A stretch of 46,580 bases of DNA from Acidobacteriota bacterium (GCA_016789705.1 JAEUQR010000140.1:1-46580), one strand, 5' to 3'; shown: positions 20,338 through 29,334, numbered from the stretch's first letter. Translations and numbers: made by a program. The notes: generated from the sequence alone by a model not told the origin.

Positions 20338-20962
20338 GCGCGGCCTGCTGTTCGTCATCTCGGCGCCGTCAGGCACCGGCAAGACCACGCTGGTCGAGCG
20401 GCTGGTCCAGATCCTGCCGAACCTGCGGATGTCGCGGTCCTACACGTCGCGCGCGATCCGCGCCGGCGAGCGCGAGGGCGTGGACTATCATTTCATCACC
20501 CGCCAGGCGTTCGAGGGCATGGTGGCCGAGAACGCGTTCGTCGAGTGGGCGGATGTCTTCGGCAACCTGTACGGCACGGCGGCGGCCGACGTCGAGTCGA
20601 TGCTGGCCGGCGGCCAGGACGTCGTGCTCGTCATCGACGTCCAGGGCGCCCGCCAGGTGCGGCAGCGCGGCACCGACCACACGGCGGTATTCGTGATGCC
20701 GCCCTCCTTCCAGGTGCTCGAGCGTCGCCTGCGCGGGCGCAGCACCGAACCCGAAGCGGCGCTGCAGCGACGGCTCGAAACGGCGCGGGCCGAGGTGTCG
20801 AGCTACCGCGAGTACGACTACGTCGTCGTCAACGACGATCTCGAGTCCACGGTCGTGCGGCTGCAGGAGATCATCGCCGCCGAGCGCTCGCGCGTGCATC
20901 GCATGACGCGTGTCGCCGATGCGGTCGTGCGCACGTTCTTCACCGAGGCGCCGCGGCCCTGA
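20327..20962 (+). CDS. gmk: Guanylate kinase
   Basis: This 211-aa enzyme phosphorylates GMP to GDP. The P-loop SAPSGTGKTT is near residues 12-21. The GMP-binding segment has SRSYTSRAIRAGEREGVDYHF, and the lid and adenosine-binding region follow with VLVIDVQGARQVR and RLRGRST. Length and motifs are standard. It overlaps yicC by 11 nt and is followed 19 nt later by coaBC. In many bacteria rpoZ sits between gmk and coaBC, but here there is no room for it. Confidence 0.96.
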   Translation: MSSKRGLLFVISAPSGTGKTTLVERLVQILPNLRMSRSYTSRAIRAGEREGVDYHFITRQAFEGMVAENAFVEWADVFGNLYGTAAADVESMLAGGQDVVLVIDVQGARQVRQRGTDHTAVFVMPPSFQVLERRLRGRSTEPEAALQRRLETARAEVSSYREYDYVVVNDDLESTVVRLQEIIAAERSRVHRMTRVADAVVRTFFTEAPRP

Positions 20963-20981
20963 CCGCCGGCGGGAGGGCAGC

Positions 20982-22199
20982 ATGGCACGGATCACGGTGG
21001 GCGTGAGCGGCGGCATCGGCGCTTACAAGGCGGTCGAGGTCGTGCGCGGTCTCCAGAAGAAGGGCCACGACGTCACCGTCGTGATGACGAATAGCGCCCG
21101 CCGGTTCGTCGGCGAGCTGACCTTCGAGGCGATCACGAAGCGGCGCGTCGTGTCGAGCCAGTGGGCGCCGGGCCTGAACGCCGACATCGAGCACATCGCG
21201 CTCGCCACCGCGTCCGACCTGCTGCTCGTGGTGCCGGCCACGGCAAACACGATTGCCCGTTTCGCGCAGGGGCTGGCCGACGATTTCCTGAGCTCGCTCT
21301 ACCTCGCCACGACCGCGCCGGTGCTGCTCGCGCCGGCCATGAACACCCACATGCTCGAACACCCGGCCGTGGCGGCCAATCTCGCGTCGCTCGCGGCGCG
21401 CGGCGTGCGCTTCGTGCAGCCGGGTGAGGGCTACCTGGCCTGCGGCTGGGTGGGGAAGGGGCGGCTCGCCGAACCGGAGGAGATCGTCGAGACGGCGCAC
21501 GCCCAGCTCACTGGCACGGCGTCGCTCGCTGGTCGCTCGGTGCTCGTCACGGCCGGCCCGACGTTCGAGGATCTCGACCCGGTGCGTTTCATCGGCAACC
21601 GGTCGAGCGGCAGGATGGGTTATGCCGTGGCGGCCGAGGCCGCGCGCCGCGGCGCCGCGGTCATCCTCGTGACCGGGCCGACGCACCTCGACCCGCCGGC
21701 CGGGGTCTCCGTGGTGCGCGTGCGCAGCGCCGCCGATATGCATGCCGCGGTGATGGCGCACGTGGCCGACGTGCAGGCCGTGGTGATGGCCGCGGCCGTC
21801 GCTGACTACACACCGGAGTCGGTGGCCGCGCAGAAGGTGGCGAAGGCGGACGGCGGCTGGACGGTGCCGCTCACCCGCACCGTCGATATCCTGGCCGCGC
21901 TCGGCCGGCTGCCGTCGCGGGCCGAGGGCCGCCCGGTGCTCATCGGCTTCGCGGCCGAAACCCACGACGTGCTCGATCACGCCGAGGCCAAGCGGGCGCG
22001 CAAGGGCGTCGATCTCATCGTCGCCAACGACGTCGCGCAGCCCGGCGCCGGCTTCGAAGTGGACACGAACGTGGTGACGTTCCTCGAGGCCCGGGGCCGC
22101 GAGACGCTGCCCCTCATGACCAAGGCGGACGTCGCCGTGCGCCTCGTCGATCGGCTCGAACGCCTGCTCGGCGTGCCGCCGGTGGCCGGCCGCCCATGA
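20982..22199 (+). CDS. coaBC: Bifunctional phosphopantothenoylcysteine decarboxylase / synthetase
   Basis: This 405-aa protein carries both halves of coenzyme A biosynthesis. The N-terminal CoaC flavoprotein (about 1-180) has [29 protein letters not shown] and the substrate clamp [11 protein letters not shown]. The C-terminal CoaB ligase (about 185-405) has [32 protein letters not shown] and [12 protein letters not shown]. It makes phosphopantetheine from phosphopantothenate, cysteine and CTP. The ATG has a good GGGAGGG ribosome binding site 4 nt upstream. Its stop overlaps the UDG start (ATGA). Confidence 0.96.
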   Translation: MARITVGVSGGIGAYKAVEVVRGLQKKGHDVTVVMTNSARRFVGELTFEAITKRRVVSSQWAPGLNADIEHIALATASDLLLVVPATANTIARFAQGLADDFLSSLYLATTAPVLLAPAMNTHMLEHPAVAANLASLAARGVRFVQPGEGYLACGWVGKGRLAEPEEIVETAHAQLTGTASLAGRSVLVTAGPTFEDLDPVRFIGNRSSGRMGYAVAAEAARRGAAVILVTGPTHLDPPAGVSVVRVRSAADMHAAVMAHVADVQAVVMAAAVADYTPESVAAQKVAKADGGWTVPLTRTVDILAALGRLPSRAEGRPVLIGFAAETHDVLDHAEAKRARKGVDLIVANDVAQPGAGFEVDTNVVTFLEARGRETLPLMTKADVAVRLVDRLERLLGVPPVAGRP

Positions 22200-22966
22200 C
22201 ACGTGACGATCTGGCCGCGCACCTCGACTACATGCGCGAACTCGGGGTGCAGGGCGTCAGCCGCGCCGCCGAGTGGCGTACGCGCGTGGAGGCGCCAGCG
22301 GCGGCCGATGCCGCGCCGGCGTCAGGAGAGACCGACGACATGCCCCTCGAAGAGCCGCACGTCACGACCGCCCCCGACCTGCCGGCCGCCGCCGCGGTGA
22401 CCCTCGCGCCGGCCGAGGCGCTGGCCGCCCTCCGCCACGAGATCGGTCCGGCCTGCACACGCTGCAAGCTGCACACGCTCGGCCGCCGCCAGGTCGTCTT
22501 CGGCGTCGGCAATCCGCAGGCGCGCCTGATGTTCGTCGGCGAGGCGCCGGGAGAGGACGAAGACAAGCAGGGCGAACCGTTCGTCGGCCGGGCCGGCCAG
22601 CTCCTGACCAAGATCATCGAAGCCATCGGCATGACGCGCGAGCAGGTCTACATCGCCAACGTCATCAAGTGCCGGCCGCCGGGCAACCGCAACCCCGAGC
22701 CCGACGAGGTCATGACCTGCGAGCCGTACCTCTTCGAGCAGCTCGGCATCATCCGGCCGACGATCGTCGTCGCGCTCGGCAAGTTCGCCGCGCAGTCGCT
22801 GCTGCGCACGACCGAACCCATCACGAAGCTCCGCGGCCGCGTGTTCGAGTGGCGCGGCGCGTCGCTCATTCCCACGTTCCACCCGGCGTACCTCCTCAGG
22901 AATCCCCCCGCGAAGCGCGAGGTGTGGGAAGACATGAAGAAGGTGCGCGAGCTGCTCCAGGGGTAG
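22196..22966 (+). CDS. Family-4 uracil-DNA glycosylase
   Basis: This 256-aa iron-sulfur enzyme removes uracil from DNA for base-excision repair. After a low-complexity N-terminal extension (about 1-75), the family-4 UDG core shows the motif [20 protein letters not shown] (from residue 115) and HPAYLLRNP near the end. The four cysteines expected for the 4Fe-4S cluster are present: Cys87, Cys90, Cys159 and Cys175 ([20 protein letters not shown]). It overlaps coaBC by 4 nt. The N-terminal extension seems unstructured and its purpose is unknown. Confidence 0.93.
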   Translation: MTRDDLAAHLDYMRELGVQGVSRAAEWRTRVEAPAAADAAPASGETDDMPLEEPHVTTAPDLPAAAAVTLAPAEALAALRHEIGPACTRCKLHTLGRRQVVFGVGNPQARLMFVGEAPGEDEDKQGEPFVGRAGQLLTKIIEAIGMTREQVYIANVIKCRPPGNRNPEPDEVMTCEPYLFEQLGIIRPTIVVALGKFAAQSLLRTTEPITKLRGRVFEWRGASLIPTFHPAYLLRNPPAKREVWEDMKKVRELLQG

Positions 22967-23126
22967 CAGGCCGTGGTGGACGTCCCGACGGCATTCGACC
23001 GATGGTGCATCACCGCGCGCTTCGTTGCTCCGCCTTCGAATACAGGTCGGTATTCTCAGTTGTCGCGCCTCGCGATCGGCGCGCCCCATCGGTCTCGGTG
23101 CTCGCCGGGACTTCCACCACGGACTG
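22967..23126. repeat. Nested inverted repeat filling the udg-priA gap
   Basis: The outer arms (22967-22987 and 23106-23126) match at 19 of 21 positions; their core is CCGTGGTGGA. Two inner pairs are concentric: GACCGATGG 22997-23005 with CCATCGGTC 23086-23094, and GAATAC 23038-23043 with GTATTC 23050-23055. All centre near 23046. The element begins right after the UDG stop and ends 7 nt before the priA start, and could form one long hairpin. The frame has no convincing gene. It may be a repetitive palindromic or MITE-like element; I cannot check copy number. Confidence 0.6.
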
Positions 23127-23133
23127 CTAGGCC

Positions 23134-25398
23134 GTGAGCCGGATCGTGTCGGTGGCCGTGCCCGTGCCGGCGCTCGACGTGCTGACCTACCGCTGGCCGG
23201 AGGGTGCGCCGGCCCCGGTCGTCGGCGCGCGCGTCGACGTGCCGCTCGGCCCGCGGCGTCTGACCGGCATCGTCGTCGCCACCGACATCACTCCCGATCC
23301 GGCGATGAAGCTGCGGGAGGTGCTCGCCGTGCGCGACGAGACCGCCTTCGTGCCGCCGGCGCTCGTGACCCTCGCCACGTGGGTGGCCGACTACTACGTG
23401 GCCGGGCCCGGCGACGTGCTGACCTCGGCGCTTCCGCCGCGCGTCCTGACCGGTGATGTGACGACGTTCAAGCGGCGCCGCGTCGCGCGCCTCACCGCAC
23501 TCGGCGCCGATGCCGCGGCGCGGGTCGCGGTGGACCCGGCGTGTCTGTCGCCCGCCGACGCCGGGGCGCCGCGCCTCGGCGCGCGTCAGCGCGAGGCACT
23601 CACGCTCCTGGCGGGTGTGCCGGCGGGCCTGCCGGCTTCGGTGCTGGCCGGGCGCGGGGTGTCGTCGGCCACGCTCACGCGGCTCGTGCAATGCGGCTTC
23701 GTGGCCATCCATCACGAGGCGGTGAGCCGCGACCCCTTCGCGGCCCACGCGTCAGTCCTCGACGACAGCGGTCCGCCCGTGCTCACCGGCGAACAGCGTG
23801 CCGCGCTCGACGTACTCGAACCGCTGGCCGATGCCGCGGCCTACCGTGTGGCGCTGCTCAAAGGTGTCACCGGCAGCGGCAAGACCGAGATCTACCTGGC
23901 GCTGGCCGATCGCATGCGTCGTCAGGGCCGTCGCGCCCTGCTGCTCGTGCCCGAAATCGCACTCACGCCGGCGCTGGCCGGGCGCGTGCGCGCGCGGTTC
24001 GGCGAACGCGTGGCGATTCAGCACAGCGGGCTCTCGGACGGCGAGCGGCACGATCAGTGGCATCGCGTGCGCGCCGGCCAGGTCGACGTCGTCGTCGGCA
24101 CGCGTTCGGCTGTCTTCGCGCCGTTCGCCAGCGTCGGCCTCATCGTGGTGGACGAAGAGCACGACACCTCCTACAAGCAGGACGAGATGCCGCGCTACCA
24201 CGGCCGCGATGTCGCCATCGTCCGCGGCCGCCAGCAGGACGCGCTCGTCGTGCTCGGCTCGGCGACGCCGTCGCTCGAGTCGTTCCACAACGCGCAGCGT
24301 GGCCGCTACACGCTCGTCTCGCTCGAGCGCCGCGTCGCCGACCGGCCGATGGCCGACGTGCACGTCGTGAACATGCGCGAGGAGTGGGCGGCGGCGGGCG
24401 CCGACGTGACGCTGAGCCGCGTTCTCATCGAGGGTATCGAGCAGCGACTCGCCGCCGGCGAGCAGGCGCTCGTGCTCCTGAACCGCCGCGGCATCTCGTC
24501 GGCGGTGCTCTGCCGCCAGTGCGGCAACACGATCGAGTGTCCCCACTGCAGCGTCTCGATGACCGTGCACGGCACCGGCCGGCGGGCGCGCGCGCGCTGC
24601 CACTACTGCGATTTCGCGCAGGCGGTGCCGGAGGCGTGCCCGCAGTGCGCCGCGCCATACCTCGAACACCTCGGCGTCGGCACCGAGCGGGTCGAGCAGG
24701 ATCTCGCGGCGCGGTTCCCCGCGGCCCGCATCGGCCGCGTCGATCGCGACACGGTGTCGACGCGCGGCAGCCTGACAGCCATCCTCGCGAGGTTCGGCCG
24801 CCGTGAACTCGATGTGCTCGTCGGCACGCAGATGATCGCCAAGGGGCACGATTTCCCATTCGTCACGCTGGTCGGCGTCGTCTCGGCGGATGTCGGTCTC
24901 GGCCTGCCAGACTTCCGCGCCGCCGAACGGACCTTCCAGCTCATCACCCAGGTGGTGGGCCGCGCGGGCCGCGGCGAGCGGCGCGGCGAGGCCTGCGTGC
25001 AGACGTTCTTTCCCACGCACTACGCCGTGCGCTGCGGCTGCGCGCAGGACTATGCGACCTTCGTCACGAAGGAACTCGAGTTCCGCACGGCGCTGCGGTA
25101 TCCACCGGTGACGGCGATGATCAACGTGGTCGTGCGCGGCACCACGCTCGAGCAGGCGCTCGACGCGGCCGGCGCGCTGGCCCGCGAGGTCGCCCGCGGC
25201 ATCGCCGGCCGGCCGATTGCGCTGCTCGGTCCGGCGCCGGCGCCGCTCATGAAGCTGCGCGGCGAGCACCGCGCGCAGTTCTTCGTGAAAGGCGGCGATC
25301 GCGGGCTGATGAACGCGGCCGTGCGCGGGGCGCTGGCGGCGCACCCGGCGCTCGCGCGACGCACGTCGATCGACGTCGATCCCGTCAGCATGCTCTGA
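23134..25398 (+). CDS. priA: Primosomal protein N' (replication restart helicase PriA)
   Basis: This 754-aa superfamily-2 helicase restarts collapsed replication forks. An N-terminal DNA-binding domain (about 1-105) has the expected VAVPVPALDVLTYRWPEG start and DVLTSALPPR. The helicase core has Walker A GVTGSGKTE (about 243-251), DEEHDTSYKQDE (motif II, about 338) and GSATPSLES. The zinc-binding region has eight cysteines: CRQCGNTIECPHC and CHYCDFAQAVPEACPQC. Motifs VGTQMIAKGHDFP and VVGRAGRG follow. It uses a GTG start at 23134. It lies alone after the udg gap that contains a nested inverted repeat. Confidence 0.96.
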   Translation: MSRIVSVAVPVPALDVLTYRWPEGAPAPVVGARVDVPLGPRRLTGIVVATDITPDPAMKLREVLAVRDETAFVPPALVTLATWVADYYVAGPGDVLTSALPPRVLTGDVTTFKRRRVARLTALGADAAARVAVDPACLSPADAGAPRLGARQREALTLLAGVPAGLPASVLAGRGVSSATLTRLVQCGFVAIHHEAVSRDPFAAHASVLDDSGPPVLTGEQRAALDVLEPLADAAAYRVALLKGVTGSGKTEIYLALADRMRRQGRRALLLVPEIALTPALAGRVRARFGERVAIQHSGLSDGERHDQWHRVRAGQVDVVVGTRSAVFAPFASVGLIVVDEEHDTSYKQDEMPRYHGRDVAIVRGRQQDALVVLGSATPSLESFHNAQRGRYTLVSLERRVADRPMADVHVVNMREEWAAAGADVTLSRVLIEGIEQRLAAGEQALVLLNRRGISSAVLCRQCGNTIECPHCSVSMTVHGTGRRARARCHYCDFAQAVPEACPQCAAPYLEHLGVGTERVEQDLAARFPAARIGRVDRDTVSTRGSLTAILARFGRRELDVLVGTQMIAKGHDFPFVTLVGVVSADVGLGLPDFRAAERTFQLITQVVGRAGRGERRGEACVQTFFPTHYAVRCGCAQDYATFVTKELEFRTALRYPPVTAMINVVVRGTTLEQALDAAGALAREVARGIAGRPIALLGPAPAPLMKLRGEHRAQFFVKGGDRGLMNAAVRGALAAHPALARRTSIDVDPVSML

Positions 25399-25429
25399 GC
25401 CGCGCTCGCGCGGCCGCGGCACTGGCTCA
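25396..25429. terminator. Candidate bidirectional hairpin between priA and the S2P gene
   Basis: TGAGCC (25396-25401) and GGCTCA (25424-25429) form an inverted repeat containing both convergent stop codons, with a CCGCG/CGCGG pair nested at its left. There is no T-run, so termination activity is a guess. Confidence 0.3.
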
Positions 25430-26398
25430 ACGCGCCGCGCCGGACAGCGGCGGCGGGGCCTCGCGTTCGACGACTTCGATGGGCGCCGGGGTGAAGCAGA
25501 GCGCGAAGACGAGCACGGCAGCGACGGCCAGCGCGAGGCGGCGGCGGCCGAGCGGCACGAGGTCGTTCGCCGTCGGCGGATGCGACGGCCCGGCCACGAA
25601 CAGCACGACCACGACGAGGGCGGCCCACGTGATCCAGCTGCCCGACACGAGCGTGAGGGCGAGGATGACGGCGGCGCTCGCCAGCGTGATCCACCGCGCC
25701 CTCGCGCCGAAGACCGCGTAGGCCACGTGCCCGCCGTCGAGTTGGGCCACCGGAAAGAGGTTGAGCGCGGTGGCCAGCAGTCCGAACCACGCCGCAATGC
25801 CCACCGGATGCAGGTGCAGCAGCTGATCGCCCGGCAGCGAGCCCCAGAGCGCGTGTTCGGCCGCCTGGTAGATGAGTGGCTCGCCGAGCGCGATCATCTC
25901 GACGTGGGTGGGCATCGGCACCGGCCGCGACAGCCAGAGCCCCAGTACGAGCAGCGGGACCGCTACGACGAAACCCGCGAAGGGGCCGGCGGCACCGATG
26001 TCGAAGAGCGCCCGCTTGTGCGGAATGACGTCGCGAATGCGGATGAAGGCGCCGAAGGTGCCGGTGAGCGGCAGGGGCGCCGGCAGGAAGTAAGGGAGCG
26101 AAGCGTCGACGCCGTAGCGCCGGCAGGCGACGTAGTGTCCGGCTTCGTGTGCGCCGAGGATGGCCAGCACCGAGACGCTGAACCACAGGCCGCCGAACCA
26201 GAATCGCGCGCCGGTCAGCGGCAGCACGGGGGGCGCCTGCCCGACGTCCGTGAGGAAGCCCAAGTAGTGCCAGCCCCCGAAGAACGTCGTCACGACGAAG
26301 GTGGCGAGCAGGCAGCCGCCGTGCACGAGCCAGCGGCGCAGGGGCCACGCCGGATCGACGGGCGGGGGAGGCACCGGTAGCACGGGATCCGGAAACAT
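25427..26398 (-). CDS. Site-2 protease family membrane metalloprotease
   Basis: This 323-aa polytopic membrane protein has the zinc motif HEAGH (residues 84-88) inside a hydrophobic helix and the second metal-ligand motif LDGGH (220-224) in ALNLFPVAQLDGGH, the pair that defines M50/site-2 proteases. About eight helices are predicted. There is no PDZ domain, unlike RseP, so it is a minimal S2P. These enzymes usually cut anti-sigma factors or other membrane proteins within the bilayer; its substrate here is unknown. It follows an HU/IHF gene on the same strand after 15 nt, so the two are probably co-transcribed, and it converges on priA. Confidence 0.88.
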   Translation of the reverse strand: MFPDPVLPVPPPPVDPAWPLRRWLVHGGCLLATFVVTTFFGGWHYLGFLTDVGQAPPVLPLTGARFWFGGLWFSVSVLAILGAHEAGHYVACRRYGVDASLPYFLPAPLPLTGTFGAFIRIRDVIPHKRALFDIGAAGPFAGFVVAVPLLVLGLWLSRPVPMPTHVEMIALGEPLIYQAAEHALWGSLPGDQLLHLHPVGIAAWFGLLATALNLFPVAQLDGGHVAYAVFGARARWITLASAAVILALTLVSGSWITWAALVVVVLFVAGPSHPPTANDLVPLGRRRLALAVAAVLVFALCFTPAPIEVVEREAPPPLSGAAR

Positions 26399-26413
26399 CG
26401 GCCGGCCGGCGGC

Positions 26414-26683
26414 TTATCCGATGTTCTGCAGGTCTTTGCCGGGCTTGAACCGGATGGTCCGGCCGGGGGGAATCTTCACTTCACGACCGGTGCGGGGGTT
26501 TCGACCGATGCCGCGTTTGCGCGGCTTCACCTGGAAGACGCCAAATCCCCGCAGCTCAATGCGTTCACCGCGCTGCATCGAGATACGCATGGCGTCGAAC
26601 ACCGCGTCGACGGCCAGCTCCGCCTTCACTTTGGTGATCTCGGCCAGCCGCGAGACCTCATTGACGATGTCGACCTTGATCAT
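26414..26683 (-). CDS. HU/IHF-family DNA-bending protein
   Basis: This 89-aa protein belongs to the HU/IHF family of small dimeric nucleoid proteins. The start MIKVDIVNEVSRLAEITKVK, the beta arm core RGFGVFQVKPRKRGIGRNPR and the tail TGREVKIPPGRTIRFKPGKD are the full family pattern. It cannot be assigned confidently to HU or IHF, though ELRGFG and the PGR/FKPGK tail lean to IHF-alpha type. The frame is open upstream, but the ATG at 26683 begins the conserved helix. A near-consensus promoter 34-62 nt upstream suggests strong, constitutive expression. Confidence 0.93.
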   Translation of the reverse strand: MIKVDIVNEVSRLAEITKVKAELAVDAVFDAMRISMQRGERIELRGFGVFQVKPRKRGIGRNPRTGREVKIPPGRTIRFKPGKDLQNIG

Positions 26684-26716
26684 CGAGCGGCGGGTGACTC
26701 CTCGAAACCGGTAACT

Positions 26717-26745
26717 ATCATAGATAGAGCGACTTACGCTGTCAA
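26717..26745 (-). promoter_or_regulatory. Near-consensus sigma-70 promoter of the HU/IHF gene
   Basis: Reading on the minus strand, TTGACA (26745-26740) is followed by a 17-nt spacer and TATGAT (26722-26717), 11 of 12 consensus bases. Transcription should begin near 26710, giving a leader of about 27 nt. This is the strongest promoter in the window and matches the abundance expected of a nucleoid protein. Confidence 0.85.
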
Positions 26746-26843
26746 TCCCGGCGTTCGCGCCGGCCGGCCGCGTCCCGGATCCGCGGATTTCGGCCTGATC
26801 CCGGCCGGTTCGGGCATCCGGGCACGGTACACTGGGGGTCACC

Positions 26844-28238
26844 GTGCCCCGTCAGCTCCCCATCGTCGTGTTGGTCGGACGGCCCAATGTCGGCAAGTCC
26901 ACGCTGTTCAACAGGATGACCGGCACGCGCCGGGCGATTGTCACACCGATTGCCGGTACCACCCGCGATGCGCTCGCACATCCGGTCCCGGTGGCCGATG
27001 GCGGCTTCCTTCTGACCGACACCGGCGGCATGTTCGGCCAGAGCGCCGACCCGCTCCACGCGCTCGTCGTCGAGCAGGGACAGCGGGCCCTGGCCACCGC
27101 CGACCTAGTCGTGTTCGTCGTGGATGGCCGCGAGGGGCTCGTGCCGGGTGACGAAGACATCGCACAGGCGGTGCGGGCCACGGGCAAACCCGTGCTGCTC
27201 GCCATCAACAAGACCGACGACCGGCGCGCCGCCGCCGGCGTGCTCGACCTCTACCGGCTGGGCTTCGACCCGGTGGTCGAGGTGAGCGCGGAACACGGAC
27301 GCGGTGTGGGTGACCTGCTCGACGAGATCAAGCACCGTCTGCCGGCGCCGGCCGCCGAGGACGATACGCCCGCGAGCGACGAGGCGGCGCGGCACGGGAC
27401 GCATCACCCGGACGAACTGAAAGTGGCCATCGTCGGCCGGCCGAATGCGGGGAAGTCGTCGCTCGTGAACCGGCTGCTGCGCGAGGAGCGCATGATCGTG
27501 TCGCCGGTGCCGGGTACGACGCGCGACCCGGTCGACTCGGTCTTCGCCTGGCACAAGAAGCAGGTGCGTATCGTCGACACCGCCGGGATGCGCAAGGCGG
27601 GCCGCGTGGCCAGTGGCGGCGCCCTCGAATCCCTCAGCGTCATGCTGGCGCGGCGCGCCATCGCGGACGCGGATGTCGTCGTGCTCGTCATCGACGTCGC
27701 CGTCGGTCCGACCGACCAGGACGCCGCGATTGCCGGCGAGGCCGATGCGGCGGGCCGCGGTGTGGTGGTCGCGCTGAACAAGTGGGACCTGCTCCCGGAA
27801 CACACGCACGAAGCGGCCGAGGCGGCGGACGGCGAAGTGCGCCGACGCTTGCCGTTCCTCGACTACGCGCCCATCGTGCACATCTCGGCCAAGACCGGCG
27901 AGCGCACGCCGAAACTGCTCGAGATCGTGGACCGCGTGGCCACCGAACGCCGCAAGCGCGTGCCGACGCCGGCGCTCAACCGCTTCATCGCTGCCATCAC
28001 CGCCGCGCAGCCGCCCGTCTCGGACGCCCGCCGCGCCGTGCGCATTCTGTTCGCCAGCCAGACAGGCGTCGCGCCGCCGACGTTCGTGCTCTTCACGAAT
28101 GTCGCGGCCACGATGCACTTCTCTTACCTGCGGTACCTGACCAACCGGCTGCGCGAGGAATATGGATTCGCCGGCACGCCGATCCGGCTCCATATCCGTC
28201 GCCGCGTGCGCAAAGGCACGGCGCCCGACGGGGCCTGA
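26844..28238 (+). CDS. der: GTPase Der (EngA), 50S ribosome assembly
   Basis: This 464-aa protein has two tandem GTPase domains and a KH-like C-terminal domain, the architecture unique to Der. Domain 1: GRPNVGKST (12-20), TDTGG, NKTD, SAEHGRG. Domain 2: GRPNAGKSS (197-205), VDTAGMRK, NKWD, SAKTGE. It helps mature the 50S subunit. It uses a GTG start with GGGGGT a few nt upstream. A TACACT hexamer ends only 11 nt before the start codon and may be too close for a normal leadered promoter. It is divergent from the HU/IHF gene. Confidence 0.96.
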   Translation: MPRQLPIVVLVGRPNVGKSTLFNRMTGTRRAIVTPIAGTTRDALAHPVPVADGGFLLTDTGGMFGQSADPLHALVVEQGQRALATADLVVFVVDGREGLVPGDEDIAQAVRATGKPVLLAINKTDDRRAAAGVLDLYRLGFDPVVEVSAEHGRGVGDLLDEIKHRLPAPAAEDDTPASDEAARHGTHHPDELKVAIVGRPNAGKSSLVNRLLREERMIVSPVPGTTRDPVDSVFAWHKKQVRIVDTAGMRKAGRVASGGALESLSVMLARRAIADADVVVLVIDVAVGPTDQDAAIAGEADAAGRGVVVALNKWDLLPEHTHEAAEAADGEVRRRLPFLDYAPIVHISAKTGERTPKLLEIVDRVATERRKRVPTPALNRFIAAITAAQPPVSDARRAVRILFASQTGVAPPTFVLFTNVAATMHFSYLRYLTNRLREEYGFAGTPIRLHIRRRVRKGTAPDGA

Positions 28239-28244
28239 TCCCCG

Positions 28245-28253
28245 TGGTATACT
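28245..28253 (+). promoter_or_regulatory. Extended -10 promoter of the MerR-type gene
   Basis: TGG followed by TATACT forms an extended -10 element 50 nt before the ATG at 28303. There is only a weak -35 (CCGACG), as is typical when an extended -10 is present. Confidence 0.5.
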
Positions 28254-28302
28254 GCCACCTCCGTCAGCCGGCGCAGTGCGCGTCGAACGACGGACACGAC
28301 GT

Positions 28303-28749
28303 ATGGCCGCTCCGAAACTCGAGCGCCTCAAGGCCGCGGACGTCTGCCAGATCGCGCAGGTGCAGCCCTATGTGTTGCGCACGTGGGAGGCGGAATTCCC
28401 GGATCTCGGCCAGGTGACGGCCGGGGGGCCACGCATCTACGGTCGCGCGGATGTCGAGCGCGTGCTGAAGATTCGTGAGCTCGTGTATGTCGAGGGGCTC
28501 ACGCTCTCCGGCGCCCGGCGGCGGCTGGAAGAGTCTCGCGACGACGACGGACCGGTGGCAACGGCCGCGGATTTTTCGCTGGTCGACGACACCACCCGGG
28601 CCCGGCTGCAGTCGGTGCGTGAAGGCCTGCAAGGCCTGCTCGCGCTGCTGGAACGGCCGGTGAACGGAGTGCCGTTCGCACTCGTGGCGGCCACGGCCGT
28701 CACCGACCGTCCGGCGGCGGCAAAGCCGGCGCGGCGGGGCAAGCGGTAA
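28303..28749 (+). CDS. MerR-family HTH transcriptional regulator
   Basis: The 148-aa protein has an N-terminal winged helix-turn-helix of MerR type: VCQIAQVQPYVLRTWEAEFP followed by GGPRIYGRADVERVLKIREL and LVYVEGLTLSGARRRLEES. The C-terminal half is short, without the cysteines of metal sensors, so the signal is unknown. This form resembles heterocyst-repressor-like or MerR-like proteins found near tRNA genes rather than metal regulators. It follows der after 64 nt but has its own extended -10 promoter, and tRNA-Pro lies 24 nt downstream, possibly in the same transcript. Confidence 0.87.
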   Translation: MAAPKLERLKAADVCQIAQVQPYVLRTWEAEFPDLGQVTAGGPRIYGRADVERVLKIRELVYVEGLTLSGARRRLEESRDDDGPVATAADFSLVDDTTRARLQSVREGLQGLLALLERPVNGVPFALVAATAVTDRPAAAKPARRGKR

Positions 28750-28773
28750 GACGCGGCGTACGTGCAACACCAA

Positions 28774-28851
28774 CGGGATGTAGCGCAGCCTGGCTAGCGC
28801 GCCTGCTTGGGGTGCAGGAGGTCCCGGGTTCGAATCCCGGCATCCCGACCA
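28774..28851 (+). tRNA. tRNA-Pro (anticodon GGG)
   Basis: This 78-nt sequence folds as a complete tRNA. The acceptor arm pairs CGGGATG with CATCCCG, followed by A73 and an encoded CCA. The anticodon arm is CCTGC-TTGGGGT-GCAGG, giving anticodon GGG (reads CCC and CCU). The T arm is CCGGG-TTCGAAT-CCCGG, and the D arm is GCGC with a 10-nt loop. CCA is present in the DNA. Confidence 0.95.
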
Positions 28852-28908
28852 ACCTCAGACTCTCACGCGGCCGGTTCCACCCCGGACCGGTTCGCGGCCC
28901 GGACATCG

Positions 28909-29307
28909 ATGAACAAGAACGGCATCCTCTCGGTCGTCATCGTCGTCTCGGCGGTCATCCTCATCGGGTTGTGGGCGCTGCGCACCGGCCAGCAGCGCGC
29001 CGGTGCCCGACAGTTCGATTGCGCGTCGGCACCTGATGCGCCCACGGACCTCGCGGCCGAAGCCATCCCGAACACGTCGGCGCGCATGACCTGGAAGGCG
29101 CCGGCCGGCACCGAGACGCCCACGACCTACGTGCTCGAAACGGGCTCGGGCCCGGGCAAGAACGACGTCGCCACCTTCATCATCCCCGGCAACACCACCA
29201 CGACCGATCGCGCCGGCGTGCCCGGCACGTTCTTCCTGCGCGTCTACGCGCGCAACGCCTGCGGCACCAGTTCGCCCTCGAACGAAGTGTCGATCGCCCT
29301 CCAGTAA
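28909..29307 (+). CDS. Membrane-anchored fibronectin type III domain protein
   Basis: This 132-aa protein has an N-terminal signal anchor (MNKNGILSVVIVVSAVILIG, helix about 7-26). It is followed by a single fibronectin type III-like beta domain (about 45-130) with APDAPTDLAAEAIPNTSARM, TWKAPAG, TYVLETGSG and FFLRVYARNACGTSSPSNEV. It is probably an extracytoplasmic binding module; no enzyme motif is seen. It begins 57 nt after the tRNA with a weak ribosome binding site. The frame is open back into the tRNA gene, but that part is noise. Confidence 0.8.
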   Translation: MNKNGILSVVIVVSAVILIGLWALRTGQQRAGARQFDCASAPDAPTDLAAEAIPNTSARMTWKAPAGTETPTTYVLETGSGPGKNDVATFIIPGNTTTTDRAGVPGTFFLRVYARNACGTSSPSNEVSIALQ

Positions 29308-29334
29308 CGCCGGGCCGCCGTCGGCCCCTCACGC

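Noticed and set aside
22648-23089. Minus-strand frames crossing the udg-priA gap
   Set aside because: They read through the inverted repeat and antisense to udg; no family match.
28807-28908. N-terminal extension of the fibronectin protein into the tRNA
   Set aside because: It would translate the tRNA gene; the signal anchor begins at the ATG at 28909.
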